Shown: positions 11,166 to 21,004 of the stretch, one piece after another | Position numbering within the stretch: the first letter of the stretch is position 1 | Layout of the letters: every line of letters starts with the position of its first letter | Origin: Diphasiastrum complanatum | Taxonomy: Eukaryota > Streptophyta > Lycopodiopsida > Lycopodiales > Lycopodiaceae | Direction of reading: 5' to 3' | DNA: 64,000 nt | Assembly: GCA_029204225.1 (NCBI GenBank) | Contig: CM055103.1 | Span: 46,332,812 to 46,396,811 of the forward strand | Notes under the pieces: generated by a model | What the model was told of the DNA's origin: nothing | Seen by the model: the letters and a program-made list of their open reading frames with translations, nothing else | The model's database searches: none | Made by a program: the position numbers and the translations under genes

Positions 11166-12615
11166 TAACTGTTCACCTAACTCTGCTATCAGATTTCATT
11201 CTCCTATCGACGAACTGTGGTCTCTGGCCAATGTCCAAATGTTGAGCATTTCAGAGTTTTTGGATGCCGTTGTTATGCACATGTTCCAGATGACTGCCGA
11301 TCCAAAGTCAGTCCCAAAGGTATACCTTGTATCTTTCTTGGATATTGTGATACTTCCAAGGGATATCGGCTTTATCATCAAGCTTCAAAATACATCATCC
11401 ATAGTAGGGATGTGCAATTTGATGAGATAGATTTTCCTGCTTATGAAGCTTCAATCAGCACACTTCAAAAACCTACTGATTCAGGAACTATAATTATTCA
11501 CAATGAATCATAGGCAGCGGCTCCAACAACCAACAACCAAAGGGAAAAAATGACTCCAGGAGAGAATATTTATGAACCACCGCCTGAAATGACACCAAAT
11601 GTTTGAAGATCCACCTGAGAAAGACATGCACCAACCCGATATGATGAAGAAAGGTTATTGATTAACACAAGCATGAAAGACATTTAGGGACCACCGCCTG
11701 AAATGACACCAAATGTTTGAAGATCCACCTGAGAAAGACATGTACCAACCCTTTATGATGAAGAAAGCTTATTGATTAACACAAGCATGAAAAACATTCA
11801 GGGACCAGGCACTATAACTGAAGCACTTGACAGCCCATACAAAGAAAGCTGGCTTCAGGCTATGCATGAAGAGTATAAATCAATCATGGCCAATGACACA
11901 ACGACTCTCCAAGACCTACTACCTAAAGGACGACAAGCTATCGGAGCTAAATGGGTTTTTAAGCTCGAGTTTGCAGCTGATGGTAGCATTGAGCGCTTCA
12001 AGGCCCGGTTGGTAGCAAAAGGGTATGCACAAACCCTTGGAGTTGATTATTTTGATATATTTGCTCTAGTCGCCAAAATCTCTTCTATCAGAATTATTCT
12101 TGCTTTAGCTGCCAATCATGATTGAATAGTTGATCATATGGATGTTACTTTTGCCTTTGTTCATGGTGATCTAAAAGAAGACGTTTATATGGAACAAGCA
12201 AAACTTTTTGTGGAGACAGGAAAGGAGAGTTGTGTTTGCAAACTCCGAAAGGCCTTGTATAGGTTAAAACAAGCATCACGTACCTGGTATCAGAAAATTG
12301 ATCAATATTTTGTTGAAAATTGTTTCTTACGTAGCAATGCAGATTCTAATATTTATATCAAGAAAGAAGAATCCCGCCAAATCATAATTTGCCTTTATGT
12401 GAATGATTTGCTGATAGCAAGCAATTGTACACAATTGCTAAAGGATACGAAGGCTCAACTTGCGACAGTCTTTCACATGAAAGACCTTGGAAGAGTCCAT
12501 TATGTCTTAGGAATTGAAATCTATCAGAATTCTAAGCTACGAACTATTACACTCCACCAAACAAAATATCTTCAATGCATTATTGAGAAATTTGGGATGA
12601 CTGCCTGCAAGCCAA
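11166..12615 (+). pseudogene. Copia family B integrase C-terminus and reverse transcriptase
   Basis: Begins at the end of the integrase (CSPNSAIRFHSPIDELW, frameshift, GQCPNVEHFRVFGCRCYAHVPD, IFLGYCDTSKGYRLY). After a linker with a tandem duplication comes the RT: AIGAKWVFKLEF, ERFKARLVAKGYAQ, a stop near 12123, then MDVTFAFVHGDLKEDVYMEQ with the first catalytic aspartate. LRKALYRLKQASRTWYQ follows, then the active-site block CLYVNDLLIAS, in which YVDD has become YVND. It ends after FGMTACKPT at 12613, where LTR-B sequence is abruptly joined. The D-to-N change and stops indicate a dead copy. The 57371 fragment belongs to the same family. Confidence 0.9.
11576..11803 (+). repeat. 114-bp tandem duplication in the Copia B linker
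   Basis: Two adjacent 114-bp units (11576-11689 and 11690-11803) both read accaccgcctgaaatgacac... to ...cattcaggga with a few substitutions. The length is divisible by three, so the duplication kept frame within the variable integrase-RT linker, though both units contain stops now. Confidence 0.85.
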
Positions 12616-13115
12616 CCGCATCACAGGCTACCGAAGGAGCATCACAAATGGTCCATTGCAAAGCCAAGGTAAACAACCCACCTTCAAGCAAACCGAAGGT
12701 CAACACAAATGGCCACAAGTGAAGGCCAACGAAGCGAAGACAAACATCTAGGGAGAAACCGCTAGGCCTCACTTATGCTTCATTACGAAGTGAAGCAAAA
12801 CCGCCAAAGAAGAACCGCAAGGCACTTACGGCTCATTACGAAGTGAAGGCAAAACCGCAAGGGAAGAGCCACAAGACCTCACCTACGACTCATTACAAAG
12901 TGAAGCCAAGGGAAACCTCCGGGTCCCAAAAGGCTTCAGCATACAGTTCATTACGAACCAAACCAAAGGAAGCCGCAACATCAACGATTACAGTCTGCTA
13001 GCGAAGACCGAAGGAACCACAACCGCACCTCAGTTCACAAAGTAGCTAACCGAAGGCCATCGTGAAGGGAACTTTTGCAGCCAGTATGATATGGCTCACA
13101 AACATGAAAAAACGC
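12616..13115 (+). repeat. LTR-B internal fragment with degenerate 54-57 bp repeats
   Basis: Matches 58126-58617 and part of 56600-57060, the two LTRs of Copia B. Within it, four degenerate units of about 54-57 bp (starting near 12764, 12820, 12874 and 12931) share the core cattacgaagtgaag followed by aaccgcaagg or a variant. The left junction to RT sequence at 12615 is unique to this copy. The right end (about 13115) is cut at the same point as in the copy at 58617, showing it was truncated before block Y was duplicated. Confidence 0.75.
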
Positions 13116-14577
13116 AAAAGAAGCACAAGCTTTTAATGATCCTATGCATATAGTCACTCATTTTAACCATGTTTAGATGTCTACCCTGTGTCGTATGTGT
13201 ATTTATACAGATTCCATTATCTCGCATTGTTAAAAGAATACAAAACTTCATACCTGGATATGTGTTGATGACGTTTCTTGTGAGCCACTCATCTTCCTGA
13301 ACCAAGGTGATATCCTTTTTACGTACTAGTATAATCATACCGAAAGGAACTGGTTATGGCAAATAGCATTCTAATAATACTTCATCACATTATTAGAGAC
13401 TTAACTGTCTTAGTCAAGCGTAGCTCATACTTATGGTTTAAAGAGTAATCGCATTGTAATAAGAGTATCAGCCTCCTATTCAAATTTCCAGCAATCAATC
13501 AAAGGTATTAGTTGCACCAACATCATGCTCGTAGTAATCAATAGTGCTTCATAGAAGCCATACAAGTAGTAGCAATATGCTTATCATCCGTGGATAGTAC
13601 TAGTATCCTCATACACAACACATTATCATTGTCATACATTGAGTAATCATCAACCTCCAAGCCTACCAGTGCGGCAGTGGGCATTGTAGTAGGGCGGCCA
13701 ACCGCATTTTATCATGTATAGAATGAGTGATCAATATGCTATCCAAGCATATATCTCATAAGCACATGTACTTTCTCAAAAATCAGAAGTAAATGAATTG
13801 CTCAGTCGCGTTTCAGATCCGCGGCCAGTAGCTACTCAAAAAGTGGTGCTATCATATGTAAACAATCCATGTGTCTAATCGCGATGGTCTGGCCATCAGC
13901 GCTTTGTTGGCTATTATTCAACATGTCATGCCATTCAATGCTTAAAAGTGTGGTAAAAATCATCAATGAAAGCACATACATCAACATTGAGCTACAATCA
14001 TTGAGTTGCTGTAGTATACTTGCGATTTAGTATCCAACTCGCTACAGGAGCAGCGCCCAACTGCGATAAATTCCCATGTATCTTCTGAATTCAGAAAGCT
14101 ATGTAATCATGCATTATCATACGCTAAGTAAGCTTCAACATCAAGTGCTTATACAGTGCAGAAAAACCTTTGGTATTTGAAAGATCATTTAGCTTCAAGC
14201 CTATTCATACTCTTCCGGTACTTTGTAGTATGCTTCCAGCCAAGGCTATAGTAGGTCACAGTGGGAGAAGCATAGCCAGAGCAAACAAAAGGCATGAAAG
14301 AGAGAGGGAAAGAAGAAGGTGCGTTAGGTTTGTGTGATCTTCCTTTATATAAAGAAGTCAGTACCTTTGAATGCACTAAGTGTTTGAAGATGCCCACCGT
14401 CTGATTGTTTCCCCATAATGTGCACAAATCCTAGCCGTTCAAAGGAAGGCGAGTCTCCCTCCAACAAGACTTTTTAAGAAAAACTTCATAAGGGGTTCAT
14501 TACCAAGCCATAAAGGAGGATCATTTCCATGTTGTTTTAAAGCGTATATGTCGTGTAGCTATTATATAATAGAGCCC

Positions 14578-14580
<3 letters not shown>
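13116..14580. other. Block Y spacer, no gene recognised
   Basis: The first 260 bp match 58618-58950 in block Y'; the remainder is absent there. No domain is readable on either strand. The text is rich in short diverged strings such as gtagtaatcaatagtgcttc and catacattgagtaatcatcaa, and probably includes flank or leader sequence beyond the 3' end of the minus-strand PLE that ends at the AG array. Confidence 0.4.

Positions 14581-14650
<70 letters not shown>
14581..14650. repeat. (AG)35 microsatellite at the 3' end of the PLE relic
   Basis: Seventy bases of uninterrupted AG, which is TC on the strand of the neighbouring PLE relic. The other PLE relic also runs into TC at its 3' end (49781-49882), with the same preceding string GGTTGGTGGGTTCTCTC, so the array behaves as the element's tail rather than a chance neighbour. 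Confidence 0.9.
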
Positions 14651-14653
<3 letters not shown>

Positions 14654-17200
14654 CCACCAACCGTACCCACAGTTAGCAAGGTCTCTCACGGGGGCAGTTA
14701 GCACCCCTGAGAGGGAATGCTAACTGCCTACCAAGAGAAAATCAGCATTGTTTGGTAGTTCATACATCACTCCAAGAGGCACATTGTGATTGAGGATATT
14801 ATTAGTAATCTCACTAACTTCGACCCTTTCATGAAGTCATTCTTTTCATAAGCCGTAACGATGTTGTATACCTCCATAATGAAGGTATTCTGGTTGTTAC
14901 AACACTACATAGCAGCAATAACCTGTGAGATGATCACTTTGTATGAGTTGAAATATTCACAATATTTTCCTTAATATCTTCATTTTTGATAGTTAAGTAT
15001 TCAAGCAGATAAATCCATATAGGGTGATCATTGGTACGTGGTTGTTCCTAGTCTAGAAACAACAAAGCAATCGGATTATTAATAAAACATATATCATCTA
15101 TGTACCGAAAGGTATTCTTGAAAGACTGCAGATAATTCAATCTACCAAGCTTGGCTAATCTTTTTATAGATTGTAATTTGTAGTAAGACAAATACCAATG
15201 ACACCACGTGGGAGAACATGAGAAACCCTCCATGGGTATCCCACATACCTGCCTCCAAGTCTTCTTTTCTATTCAATCATTTTACGTATTATCGTCTTTA
15301 AAGGAATATACAATCATTTTACGTATTATCGGCTTTATCTTGGCCATTCAGAGGACTGTTTTCAGAACACTTAGATATATTGGTAGACCATATAGATGTG
15401 ATCATTCTTGGTACATTAAGGTAGAATTCAGTGGAAGAGTTGCATTGCCAAAAATAGGTTAGTATCCACATTTAGGATACTCTAATATGTATATGCCTAT
15501 AGACCTGCTCCCTCCATGAGGAGCGGAGGCAGCATACTAAGAGCTCCTATAAGAAATGTGGCCGCCTTAGAAAAATAACAATCATCTGCATTAGTAATCC
15601 ATCTGAAAGAGATCTTATGTGCTTTAAAGGTACATAGAAGGAAAGGTAACTCCTCTTTTTCAAGTAGATTCTCTAGTATATTCCTTGTAAAGGTTTGTTT
15701 TATGACATCCATTGCATTACTGATAGTATTATTTTTCTCATCTAGAAAGGGGGCAAAATCTGGACTAGAAAGTCTTTCTAAAGCCAATTTCCTAACAAAA
15801 TTAATACACATGAAGACAAGATTATGTTGAGCTTTGTCAGCTCTATTAACATACAAGTTTGTAGTATTCCAACTACATTCATATGTGGCATCTTTTAACT
15901 TGTTACCAGTTAGACATCGTCCATGTAGCCATTTGGTTTTCTTTAGAAAATTTTTAACATTAGATTTGCAAAGTAGGGCATGTCTGATAATTGCCTCATT
16001 ATCAATGGTCTGATATACGGGTAACAATTTAGCTAATTTTAACCATTCTTGATTTCAGTGGCAACTTCATCTATGTTTGATTTTCAAATTGGGATAGGAT
16101 TAAGTCCTTTACTCAAATCGTTCATTAAAGACTTGTTATTAACAATCTTGGTATTCATAGAAACCACATGCCCAAAATTCATAGAAACAAAATCTTTGAA
16201 GCATTTTTTAACATCAATACTCTCAAAACATCTACTGTAGTAGCGTAAATGTAGAAAATTCTATTGTTGCCTTGTCTAGTATTGCCTCTATTAGAAAAAT
16301 ATTTCATATTCTTGTTGTCTCTTCCTGACATGACTGAGCTTGGATTATTTATATTGAAGGACCCTGATCTTTTGCTCGTATTCTGGAAGTATTTGTCTTG
16401 CAAATTGGAGAAACTGAGCTTTTACATAAGACGTTAAATTTCATGGATGTTCTCGACATCACCAAGGTTAGCTAGAAGTCTAGCAGTAGGATCATTTGTG
16501 AGTTCAATAGCAGCATCAATCATGTGTTGTCTAATGTAAAGCTTTGAAACCATCTATTTTGGGTTTGTGTATCCACAGGAAAAAGACATTTATTTGGTTA
16601 TCCAGGGAAGCACTAGGAAATAATTTATCAAAATTGTTCATCATAAACCATACGGCGTGGTTGAATCAGATAACGAAAGAATTATTTTTGCACTTATCAC
16701 CTCATCTACATTTAAAGAAAGGCCTTTTCCAATTAAAGATCCGAGCTTGATGTAAGTTCATTCTATCGAATCCTGTTTCAAAATGGCCTCTAGTTCTAGC
16801 CTAGGTATGCTCAAAAGGACATCTCAAAGGCTCAACAAATATATTCATCTTGATAGCTATATAGAAGGAAATGGGAGTATTAAAAGTAGGATTTTTATGT
16901 AAAGCCGCTTGTTTGCAAGGACTTCCACATCAGTCAAATGGGTGAGAGTAATCCATAGTTCTATAGAAATAACTGCCAAAAACTTAATAGAAGGGAGACT
17001 CAATAATTTGTAGGCAGTTTTGGCATATTTAAATCCGATAGTTTGATTGTGGACCAGTGGTACTTGGCAACTCTTAGCTTGAAAAAACTCGCAGGAATAT
17101 TGATTGTCTACTTCACAAATTTTTTGTGACATGGATTCTAGTTGTGAGGCACTTTCTTCATCAAGGTCTGACAAAAATCAACGCGTGTGGAGAGAGAGGG
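14651..17200 (-). pseudogene. Penelope-like (PLE) reverse transcriptase relic, minus-strand copy
   Basis: Read on the minus strand, the parts in order are: a leader and N-terminal region (17174-16180, including FNHAVWFMMNN and QDKYFQNTSKRSGSFNINN, both shared with the copy at 48.4 kb); a long intact stretch 16027-15497 with LPFLLCTFKAHK and FRWITNADDC, resembling the RT motif 1-2 region of PLE-type enzymes; FSCSPTWCHWYLSYY; the palm FRYIDDICFI with the catalytic YIDD (15048-15233); PIWIYLLEYL; and the C-terminal block NSYKVIISQVIAAM, stop, CCNNQNTFI near 14950-14860. The YIDD followed by IYP.L and SY.V..SQ blocks are typical of Penelope-like RTs. No GIY-YIG endonuclease could be read. Stops and shifts make it inactive. 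Assignment to PLE rather than another YIDD-type RT is inference from motifs. Confidence 0.7.
14693..14728 (-). other. 3'-terminal hairpin of the PLE relic
   Basis: ggcagttagca and tgctaactgcc form an 11-bp perfect inverted repeat around a 14-base loop, about 40 bases before the AG/TC tail. The plus-strand relic has the equivalent cagttagct...agctaactg at 49710-49740, at a similar distance from its tail. Conservation of the stem and position between copies suggests a function in the RNA's 3' end, for example recognition by the RT. Confidence 0.6.
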
Positions 17201-17383
17201 GGTTCGATGGGGATAGAAATTTAAGAGGAAAAAGCACCATTTTTTTTCAAAACAAGCAAACAATTTTCGAATATGAGCATTACAAAACTTTCCTCTTTCA
17301 CGTGTGGAGAGAGAGGGTAAGTCGAGTATGTCGATGTTGAGTATATACATGAGAAATCGAAGTCGATGGAATGAAGTAAGTCA

Positions 17384-17443
17384 GGTACTCTGATGTCGGG
17401 TACTTTGATGTTGAGCACTTCGATGTCGTGCACTTCGATGAAG
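17384..17443. repeat. 15-bp minisatellite, four units
   Basis: Units ggtactctgatgtcg, ggtactttgatgttg, agcacttcgatgtcg and tgcacttcgatgaag follow without gaps. The array is kept in block Y' (about 59585-59645). The flanking 200 bp also contain many gtcgatg and gaagtcga strings. On the minus strand it reads as five-residue repeats (DIEVL, NIKVP, DIRVP), but no protein is supported. Confidence 0.75.
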
Positions 17444-19440
17444 TCTATGTCGATGGAGTCAGTTATGTGAGTTGATGAAGAAGTCGAAGTCTATGGAGTT
17501 GAATGGAGTAAGTTGGTGAATATACATGGGAAAGTCGAAGTCGGACTTCATACTTCGGACTTCGAAGTCGATAGAGTCAGACTTTGACATATTTTGAGGA
17601 TGCTCATTATTGAATGAATTTGAGGCTAAGCATTGAAATCCAACACTACCAAGGATGATGGGTGCCCAATCTATGGTTAAAATCCTATGTAGTTGAAGCA
17701 CATTTAAGCATGTTCAAACATTGCATAAAAGTTGCAAATTTATGTCACTTTTCTTCATGAGAAATCATAGAGAAAGGTTGATGGCCACAGTGTGGGAGAA
17801 TACCTACAAGACATCTTCTGACCAAAAGATGTCGAGAGATGTTGGCGAATAGATGTCTCAGAGTAAAACATTTTACATAGTCCCTGACAAGTCAAGACCA
17901 AACCTTTTGAACCCTTTTGATTTATAGCACAACAAGTTAAAACAAAGCTGCATGAAATCTTGTAGTAAGGCTATAAAGAGACGCAAGTTTTAATATGCTT
18001 AGTTGTTCCCTACCACCATCCCAGAAAACAAAACTGCATGAGTTAGTATGTGAGGAAGGCATGTTTTGTGGTTGAGCATCAGTTGTTATCCATGTCCGAA
18101 ACAAGATTCACTACATGACAGCTTAAATAGCATTTTCGAATAATAGTCCAATCTTCTACACCAATACATTCTATAACAATACGTTCTGTCCTGAAAAAGC
18201 CGTATAAGCGGAGAATCCATATTGATTAGCATAAAGGCAAGAAACCGTATATTATTCACCCAATATAGTATAGTAATTGAGAAAAAACTATAATCAATCA
18301 CTTATAGTAGGATAGGTACTACAAGGTATCAGGGCAGATCCATGCCATACGCCTCATAATTGCTCATGTAAGTCTATAAACTACGGTATGTATTTAGGGA
18401 AACTCCATGCCATTCAGACTACTTTGAACTAAAAACAACTCCCAATTATACAATTAACATGTTTCCGAAATAAAAAACAAGAATATAATTCCATTTCTTT
18501 TTTCTGATAAAAGGAGTCTATGATCATTGGTCGAAAACAAAATTGTAAAACCTATCTCGAATATTAGCATTTAGTTCGCATTGTTTATGTGCAATCTGTA
18601 CTAATTTGGCTCATTTTAATAGTACTTTGTGAAAAACATATTCTTGGTTCGAAAACTCTAAAACGTTTCGTCGCATACTCAAAACTAGCTCTTAGTTCTA
18701 TAATGGCCATGATGATATGAAAAACATTCAATGGCGACTCTGGCTCTCCATCTAAACCTAATTGATGTGATAACACCTACAATGTTTGCCGATTAATTAC
18801 AATGACCATCTGATTCCGAATGTTTGTTTGCTTGATACAACAACATCATCAACTATGAGATGATTGTAAATATATATATATAAACTTCTGTACACTTTTG
18901 CGCATGTGTATGGGTGCACCCATGCATCCTCCTCCCCTCACCCATGCATGAGCTGTTTTTAACTAACAATGATTAGGGGGATGCATGTATGGGGAAAGTG
19001 CATATCCCCATACATTTGCACATTTTGTGCATTGAGGGGTGGCCCCAAAAAGATTCCCCACCCCCTCCCTCCCACTCACTAAATTCAAATACTTTTCTCT
19101 AAATTCAAATGTTTGAAGTTAAATTTTTATTTTCTTCACACACTTCAATGTGCTTTAAACTTTAGCCAATAATCTTTATTACTTGGCTTTCTTATTTATT
19201 TTGAATTACCAAAGTTTTACCCATAAATCATAAACATAAATATTTTCTTGACTACCTTAAACTGGTTTTTTTTTTAGAATCCTTCAAATCCCTATCTTGG
19301 CCCGCCATTTTCAGAAATGTTTAACTACAAGCCCAAACTCACTAGCTTTAACTCCTAAATCGTTACCCACAAGCTTTTATCCATGGCTCAAAAAATGCAC
19401 AGTTGAAAAAAAAGGAGGAAAATGGGGTGAGGACAGCAAA
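17444..19440. other. Block Y spacer, no gene recognised
   Basis: 17444-17960 and 19230-19440 have counterparts in block Y' (59645-60150 and 60160-60500), while 17961-19229 is absent there. No coding domain is visible. The 18860-19070 part is rich in short inverted strings (gggtgcaccc; tatggggaaagtgcatatccccata), which could be remains of a small inverted-repeat element. Confidence 0.4.
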
Positions 19441-19706
19441 ATAGACAATAAAAAGAGAAAAATAGGGGGGGCAGTGGGGGGGGGGCTATTTGGAACACAC
19501 GTGCGTGTGTGTGCGCGTGTTCGTTGTATGTGTGTGAGAGCTTTCCTCGATACATCGAATGTGTGTGTGTGGGGGGGGGGGGGGGGGGCGCACACACACA
19601 CACACACACACACCTGTATAAAAAAACTTTTTGTAGATGAGATATATTGTATGAAGTATAGAGTCTAGAGTCATTTTTCTCCTTCCCTCCCTCCCATGGG
19701 CCCCAC

Positions 19707-19740
<34 letters not shown>
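19440..19740. repeat. Complex microsatellite: GT, poly-G, CA and CT runs
   Basis: A (GT)n tract is followed by about 20 consecutive G residues (19570-19588), then (CA)n to 19613, and after about 95 bp a (CT)n run (about 19714-19738). The GT and CA tracts are reverse complements flanking the G run, so the strand can fold back on itself. Block Y' keeps the arrangement (60585-60745 and 60839-60922) without the long G run. Confidence 0.9.
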
Positions 19741-19745
<5 letters not shown>

Positions 19746-19831
19746 CAAGCTGATCAACCACCCATAGAGGGAGGGAGGTGCCTCCATGCCCTGTGTGTGT
19801 GTGTGTGTATAAATACATAAAACAAGGGGGT

Positions 19832-19976
19832 ATCTTGATTGGAGCCGCAATGCCCGCTGAAATCTCGACCGGAGCCGAAGTGCCTGTTCAGATCTCGATC
19901 GGAGCCGAAGTGCCTGCTCAAATCTCGACCGGAGCCGAAGGCAGCGACCAAATCTTGACCGGAGGGATTCGAGCAG
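19832..19976. repeat. 30-bp minisatellite, five units
   Basis: Units start at 19832, 19862, 19892, 19922 and 19952, each beginning atct.ga.cggagccgaag or a close variant; the last is 25 bp. It is GC-richer than its surroundings. It is missing from block Y', where aaacaaggggg at about 61050 joins directly to sequence past the array. Confidence 0.85.
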
Positions 19977-20494
19977 ATCTCAACCGAAGCAAGTCAAAGC
20001 TCGACTGGAGCAATTAACACTCATCTCGATCAGAATATAACTCTCAAACGACACCTCTGATTGGCATTTTGACTGAACCACCATCTCACCAAACTCATAC
20101 CAATAGAAAGCCCTTTTTATACTGAGTCTCTACCTTCTCCATTCCATTAAAAATAAACATACATGGCTTTCTTATTTATTTTGAATTACCAGAGTTCTAC
20201 CCATAAATCATGAACAAAAAGTTTTACCCAAAGTTTTCTCCATCTAGCATCCATGCTCTATGAAGGAGCATATTTGCTAATCTCATCCTTGCAATGATTG
20301 TGGGAAATAGTAGAAGTTGAATATCTAGAACTAGACATTTTTTTATTTATCTAAATTGAAATGAAAATTTGACAAAAAGTTTTCCTTTGTTCTTACCTCT
20401 AGGGTTTTTCCTTTTTTTTTTTTCCTAGCTCTGTAGTTTTTTATTCTCTTGCTACACAAGTTTGCTTGATCAATTTGTTTCATTGGCCACATAA

Positions 20495-20648
20495 ATAACA
20501 CACACACACACATTTCATACACACAAATCCATATACACACACACACACACACACACACCATCGACCGCATAAATCACACACACCATCAAGCACAAATCAT
20601 ACACACAAATCCACACACACAGATACACACACACACTCATACACACAA

Positions 20649-20679
<31 letters not shown>

Positions 20680-20815
20680 TCATCATCATCGGCCGGCCGC
20701 CTACCATCGACGGGCACACTATGCTAGACTACACACACACATGCAGAGATATACGCACTCTCATGAATACACACATACATAAACACATGCACTCACGTAC
20801 ATACACACACACACA
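20495..20815. repeat. CA-rich simple-sequence region
   Basis: Several (CA)n runs are broken by tcatac, aaatcc and catcatcat strings; the minus strand gives only low-complexity CVCVCVC-type frames. The left part has a copy at about 61400-61463 in block Y'. Confidence 0.85.
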
Positions 20816-20876
20816 TCGGCCACCCATCAACGAACATCGACTTTCCTCCTAAACTGGCTATCACCCAGATCATCGC

Positions 20877-20943
20877 GGTCGCCTGTCGGCTGCCCACGCC
20901 ATCGACCGTCCATTGCCCTATCAACGGCAGACACTCTATACTA

Positions 20944-21004
<61 letters not shown>

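Noticed and set aside
17384-17443. Minus-strand pentapeptide repeats (DIEVL, NIKVP, DIRVP) as a repeat protein
   Set aside because: They come from a 15-bp minisatellite, the frame is short and it is not conserved as a frame in block Y'.
19377-19818. Open frames of 70-120 codons rich in Cys-Val, His-Thr, Pro or Arg-Glu
   Set aside because: They are translations of GT/CA, CT and G-run microsatellites; the same happens at 20343-20570, 20793-21116, 49685-49942 and 60335-61065. No promoter, splice or codon evidence supports genes.
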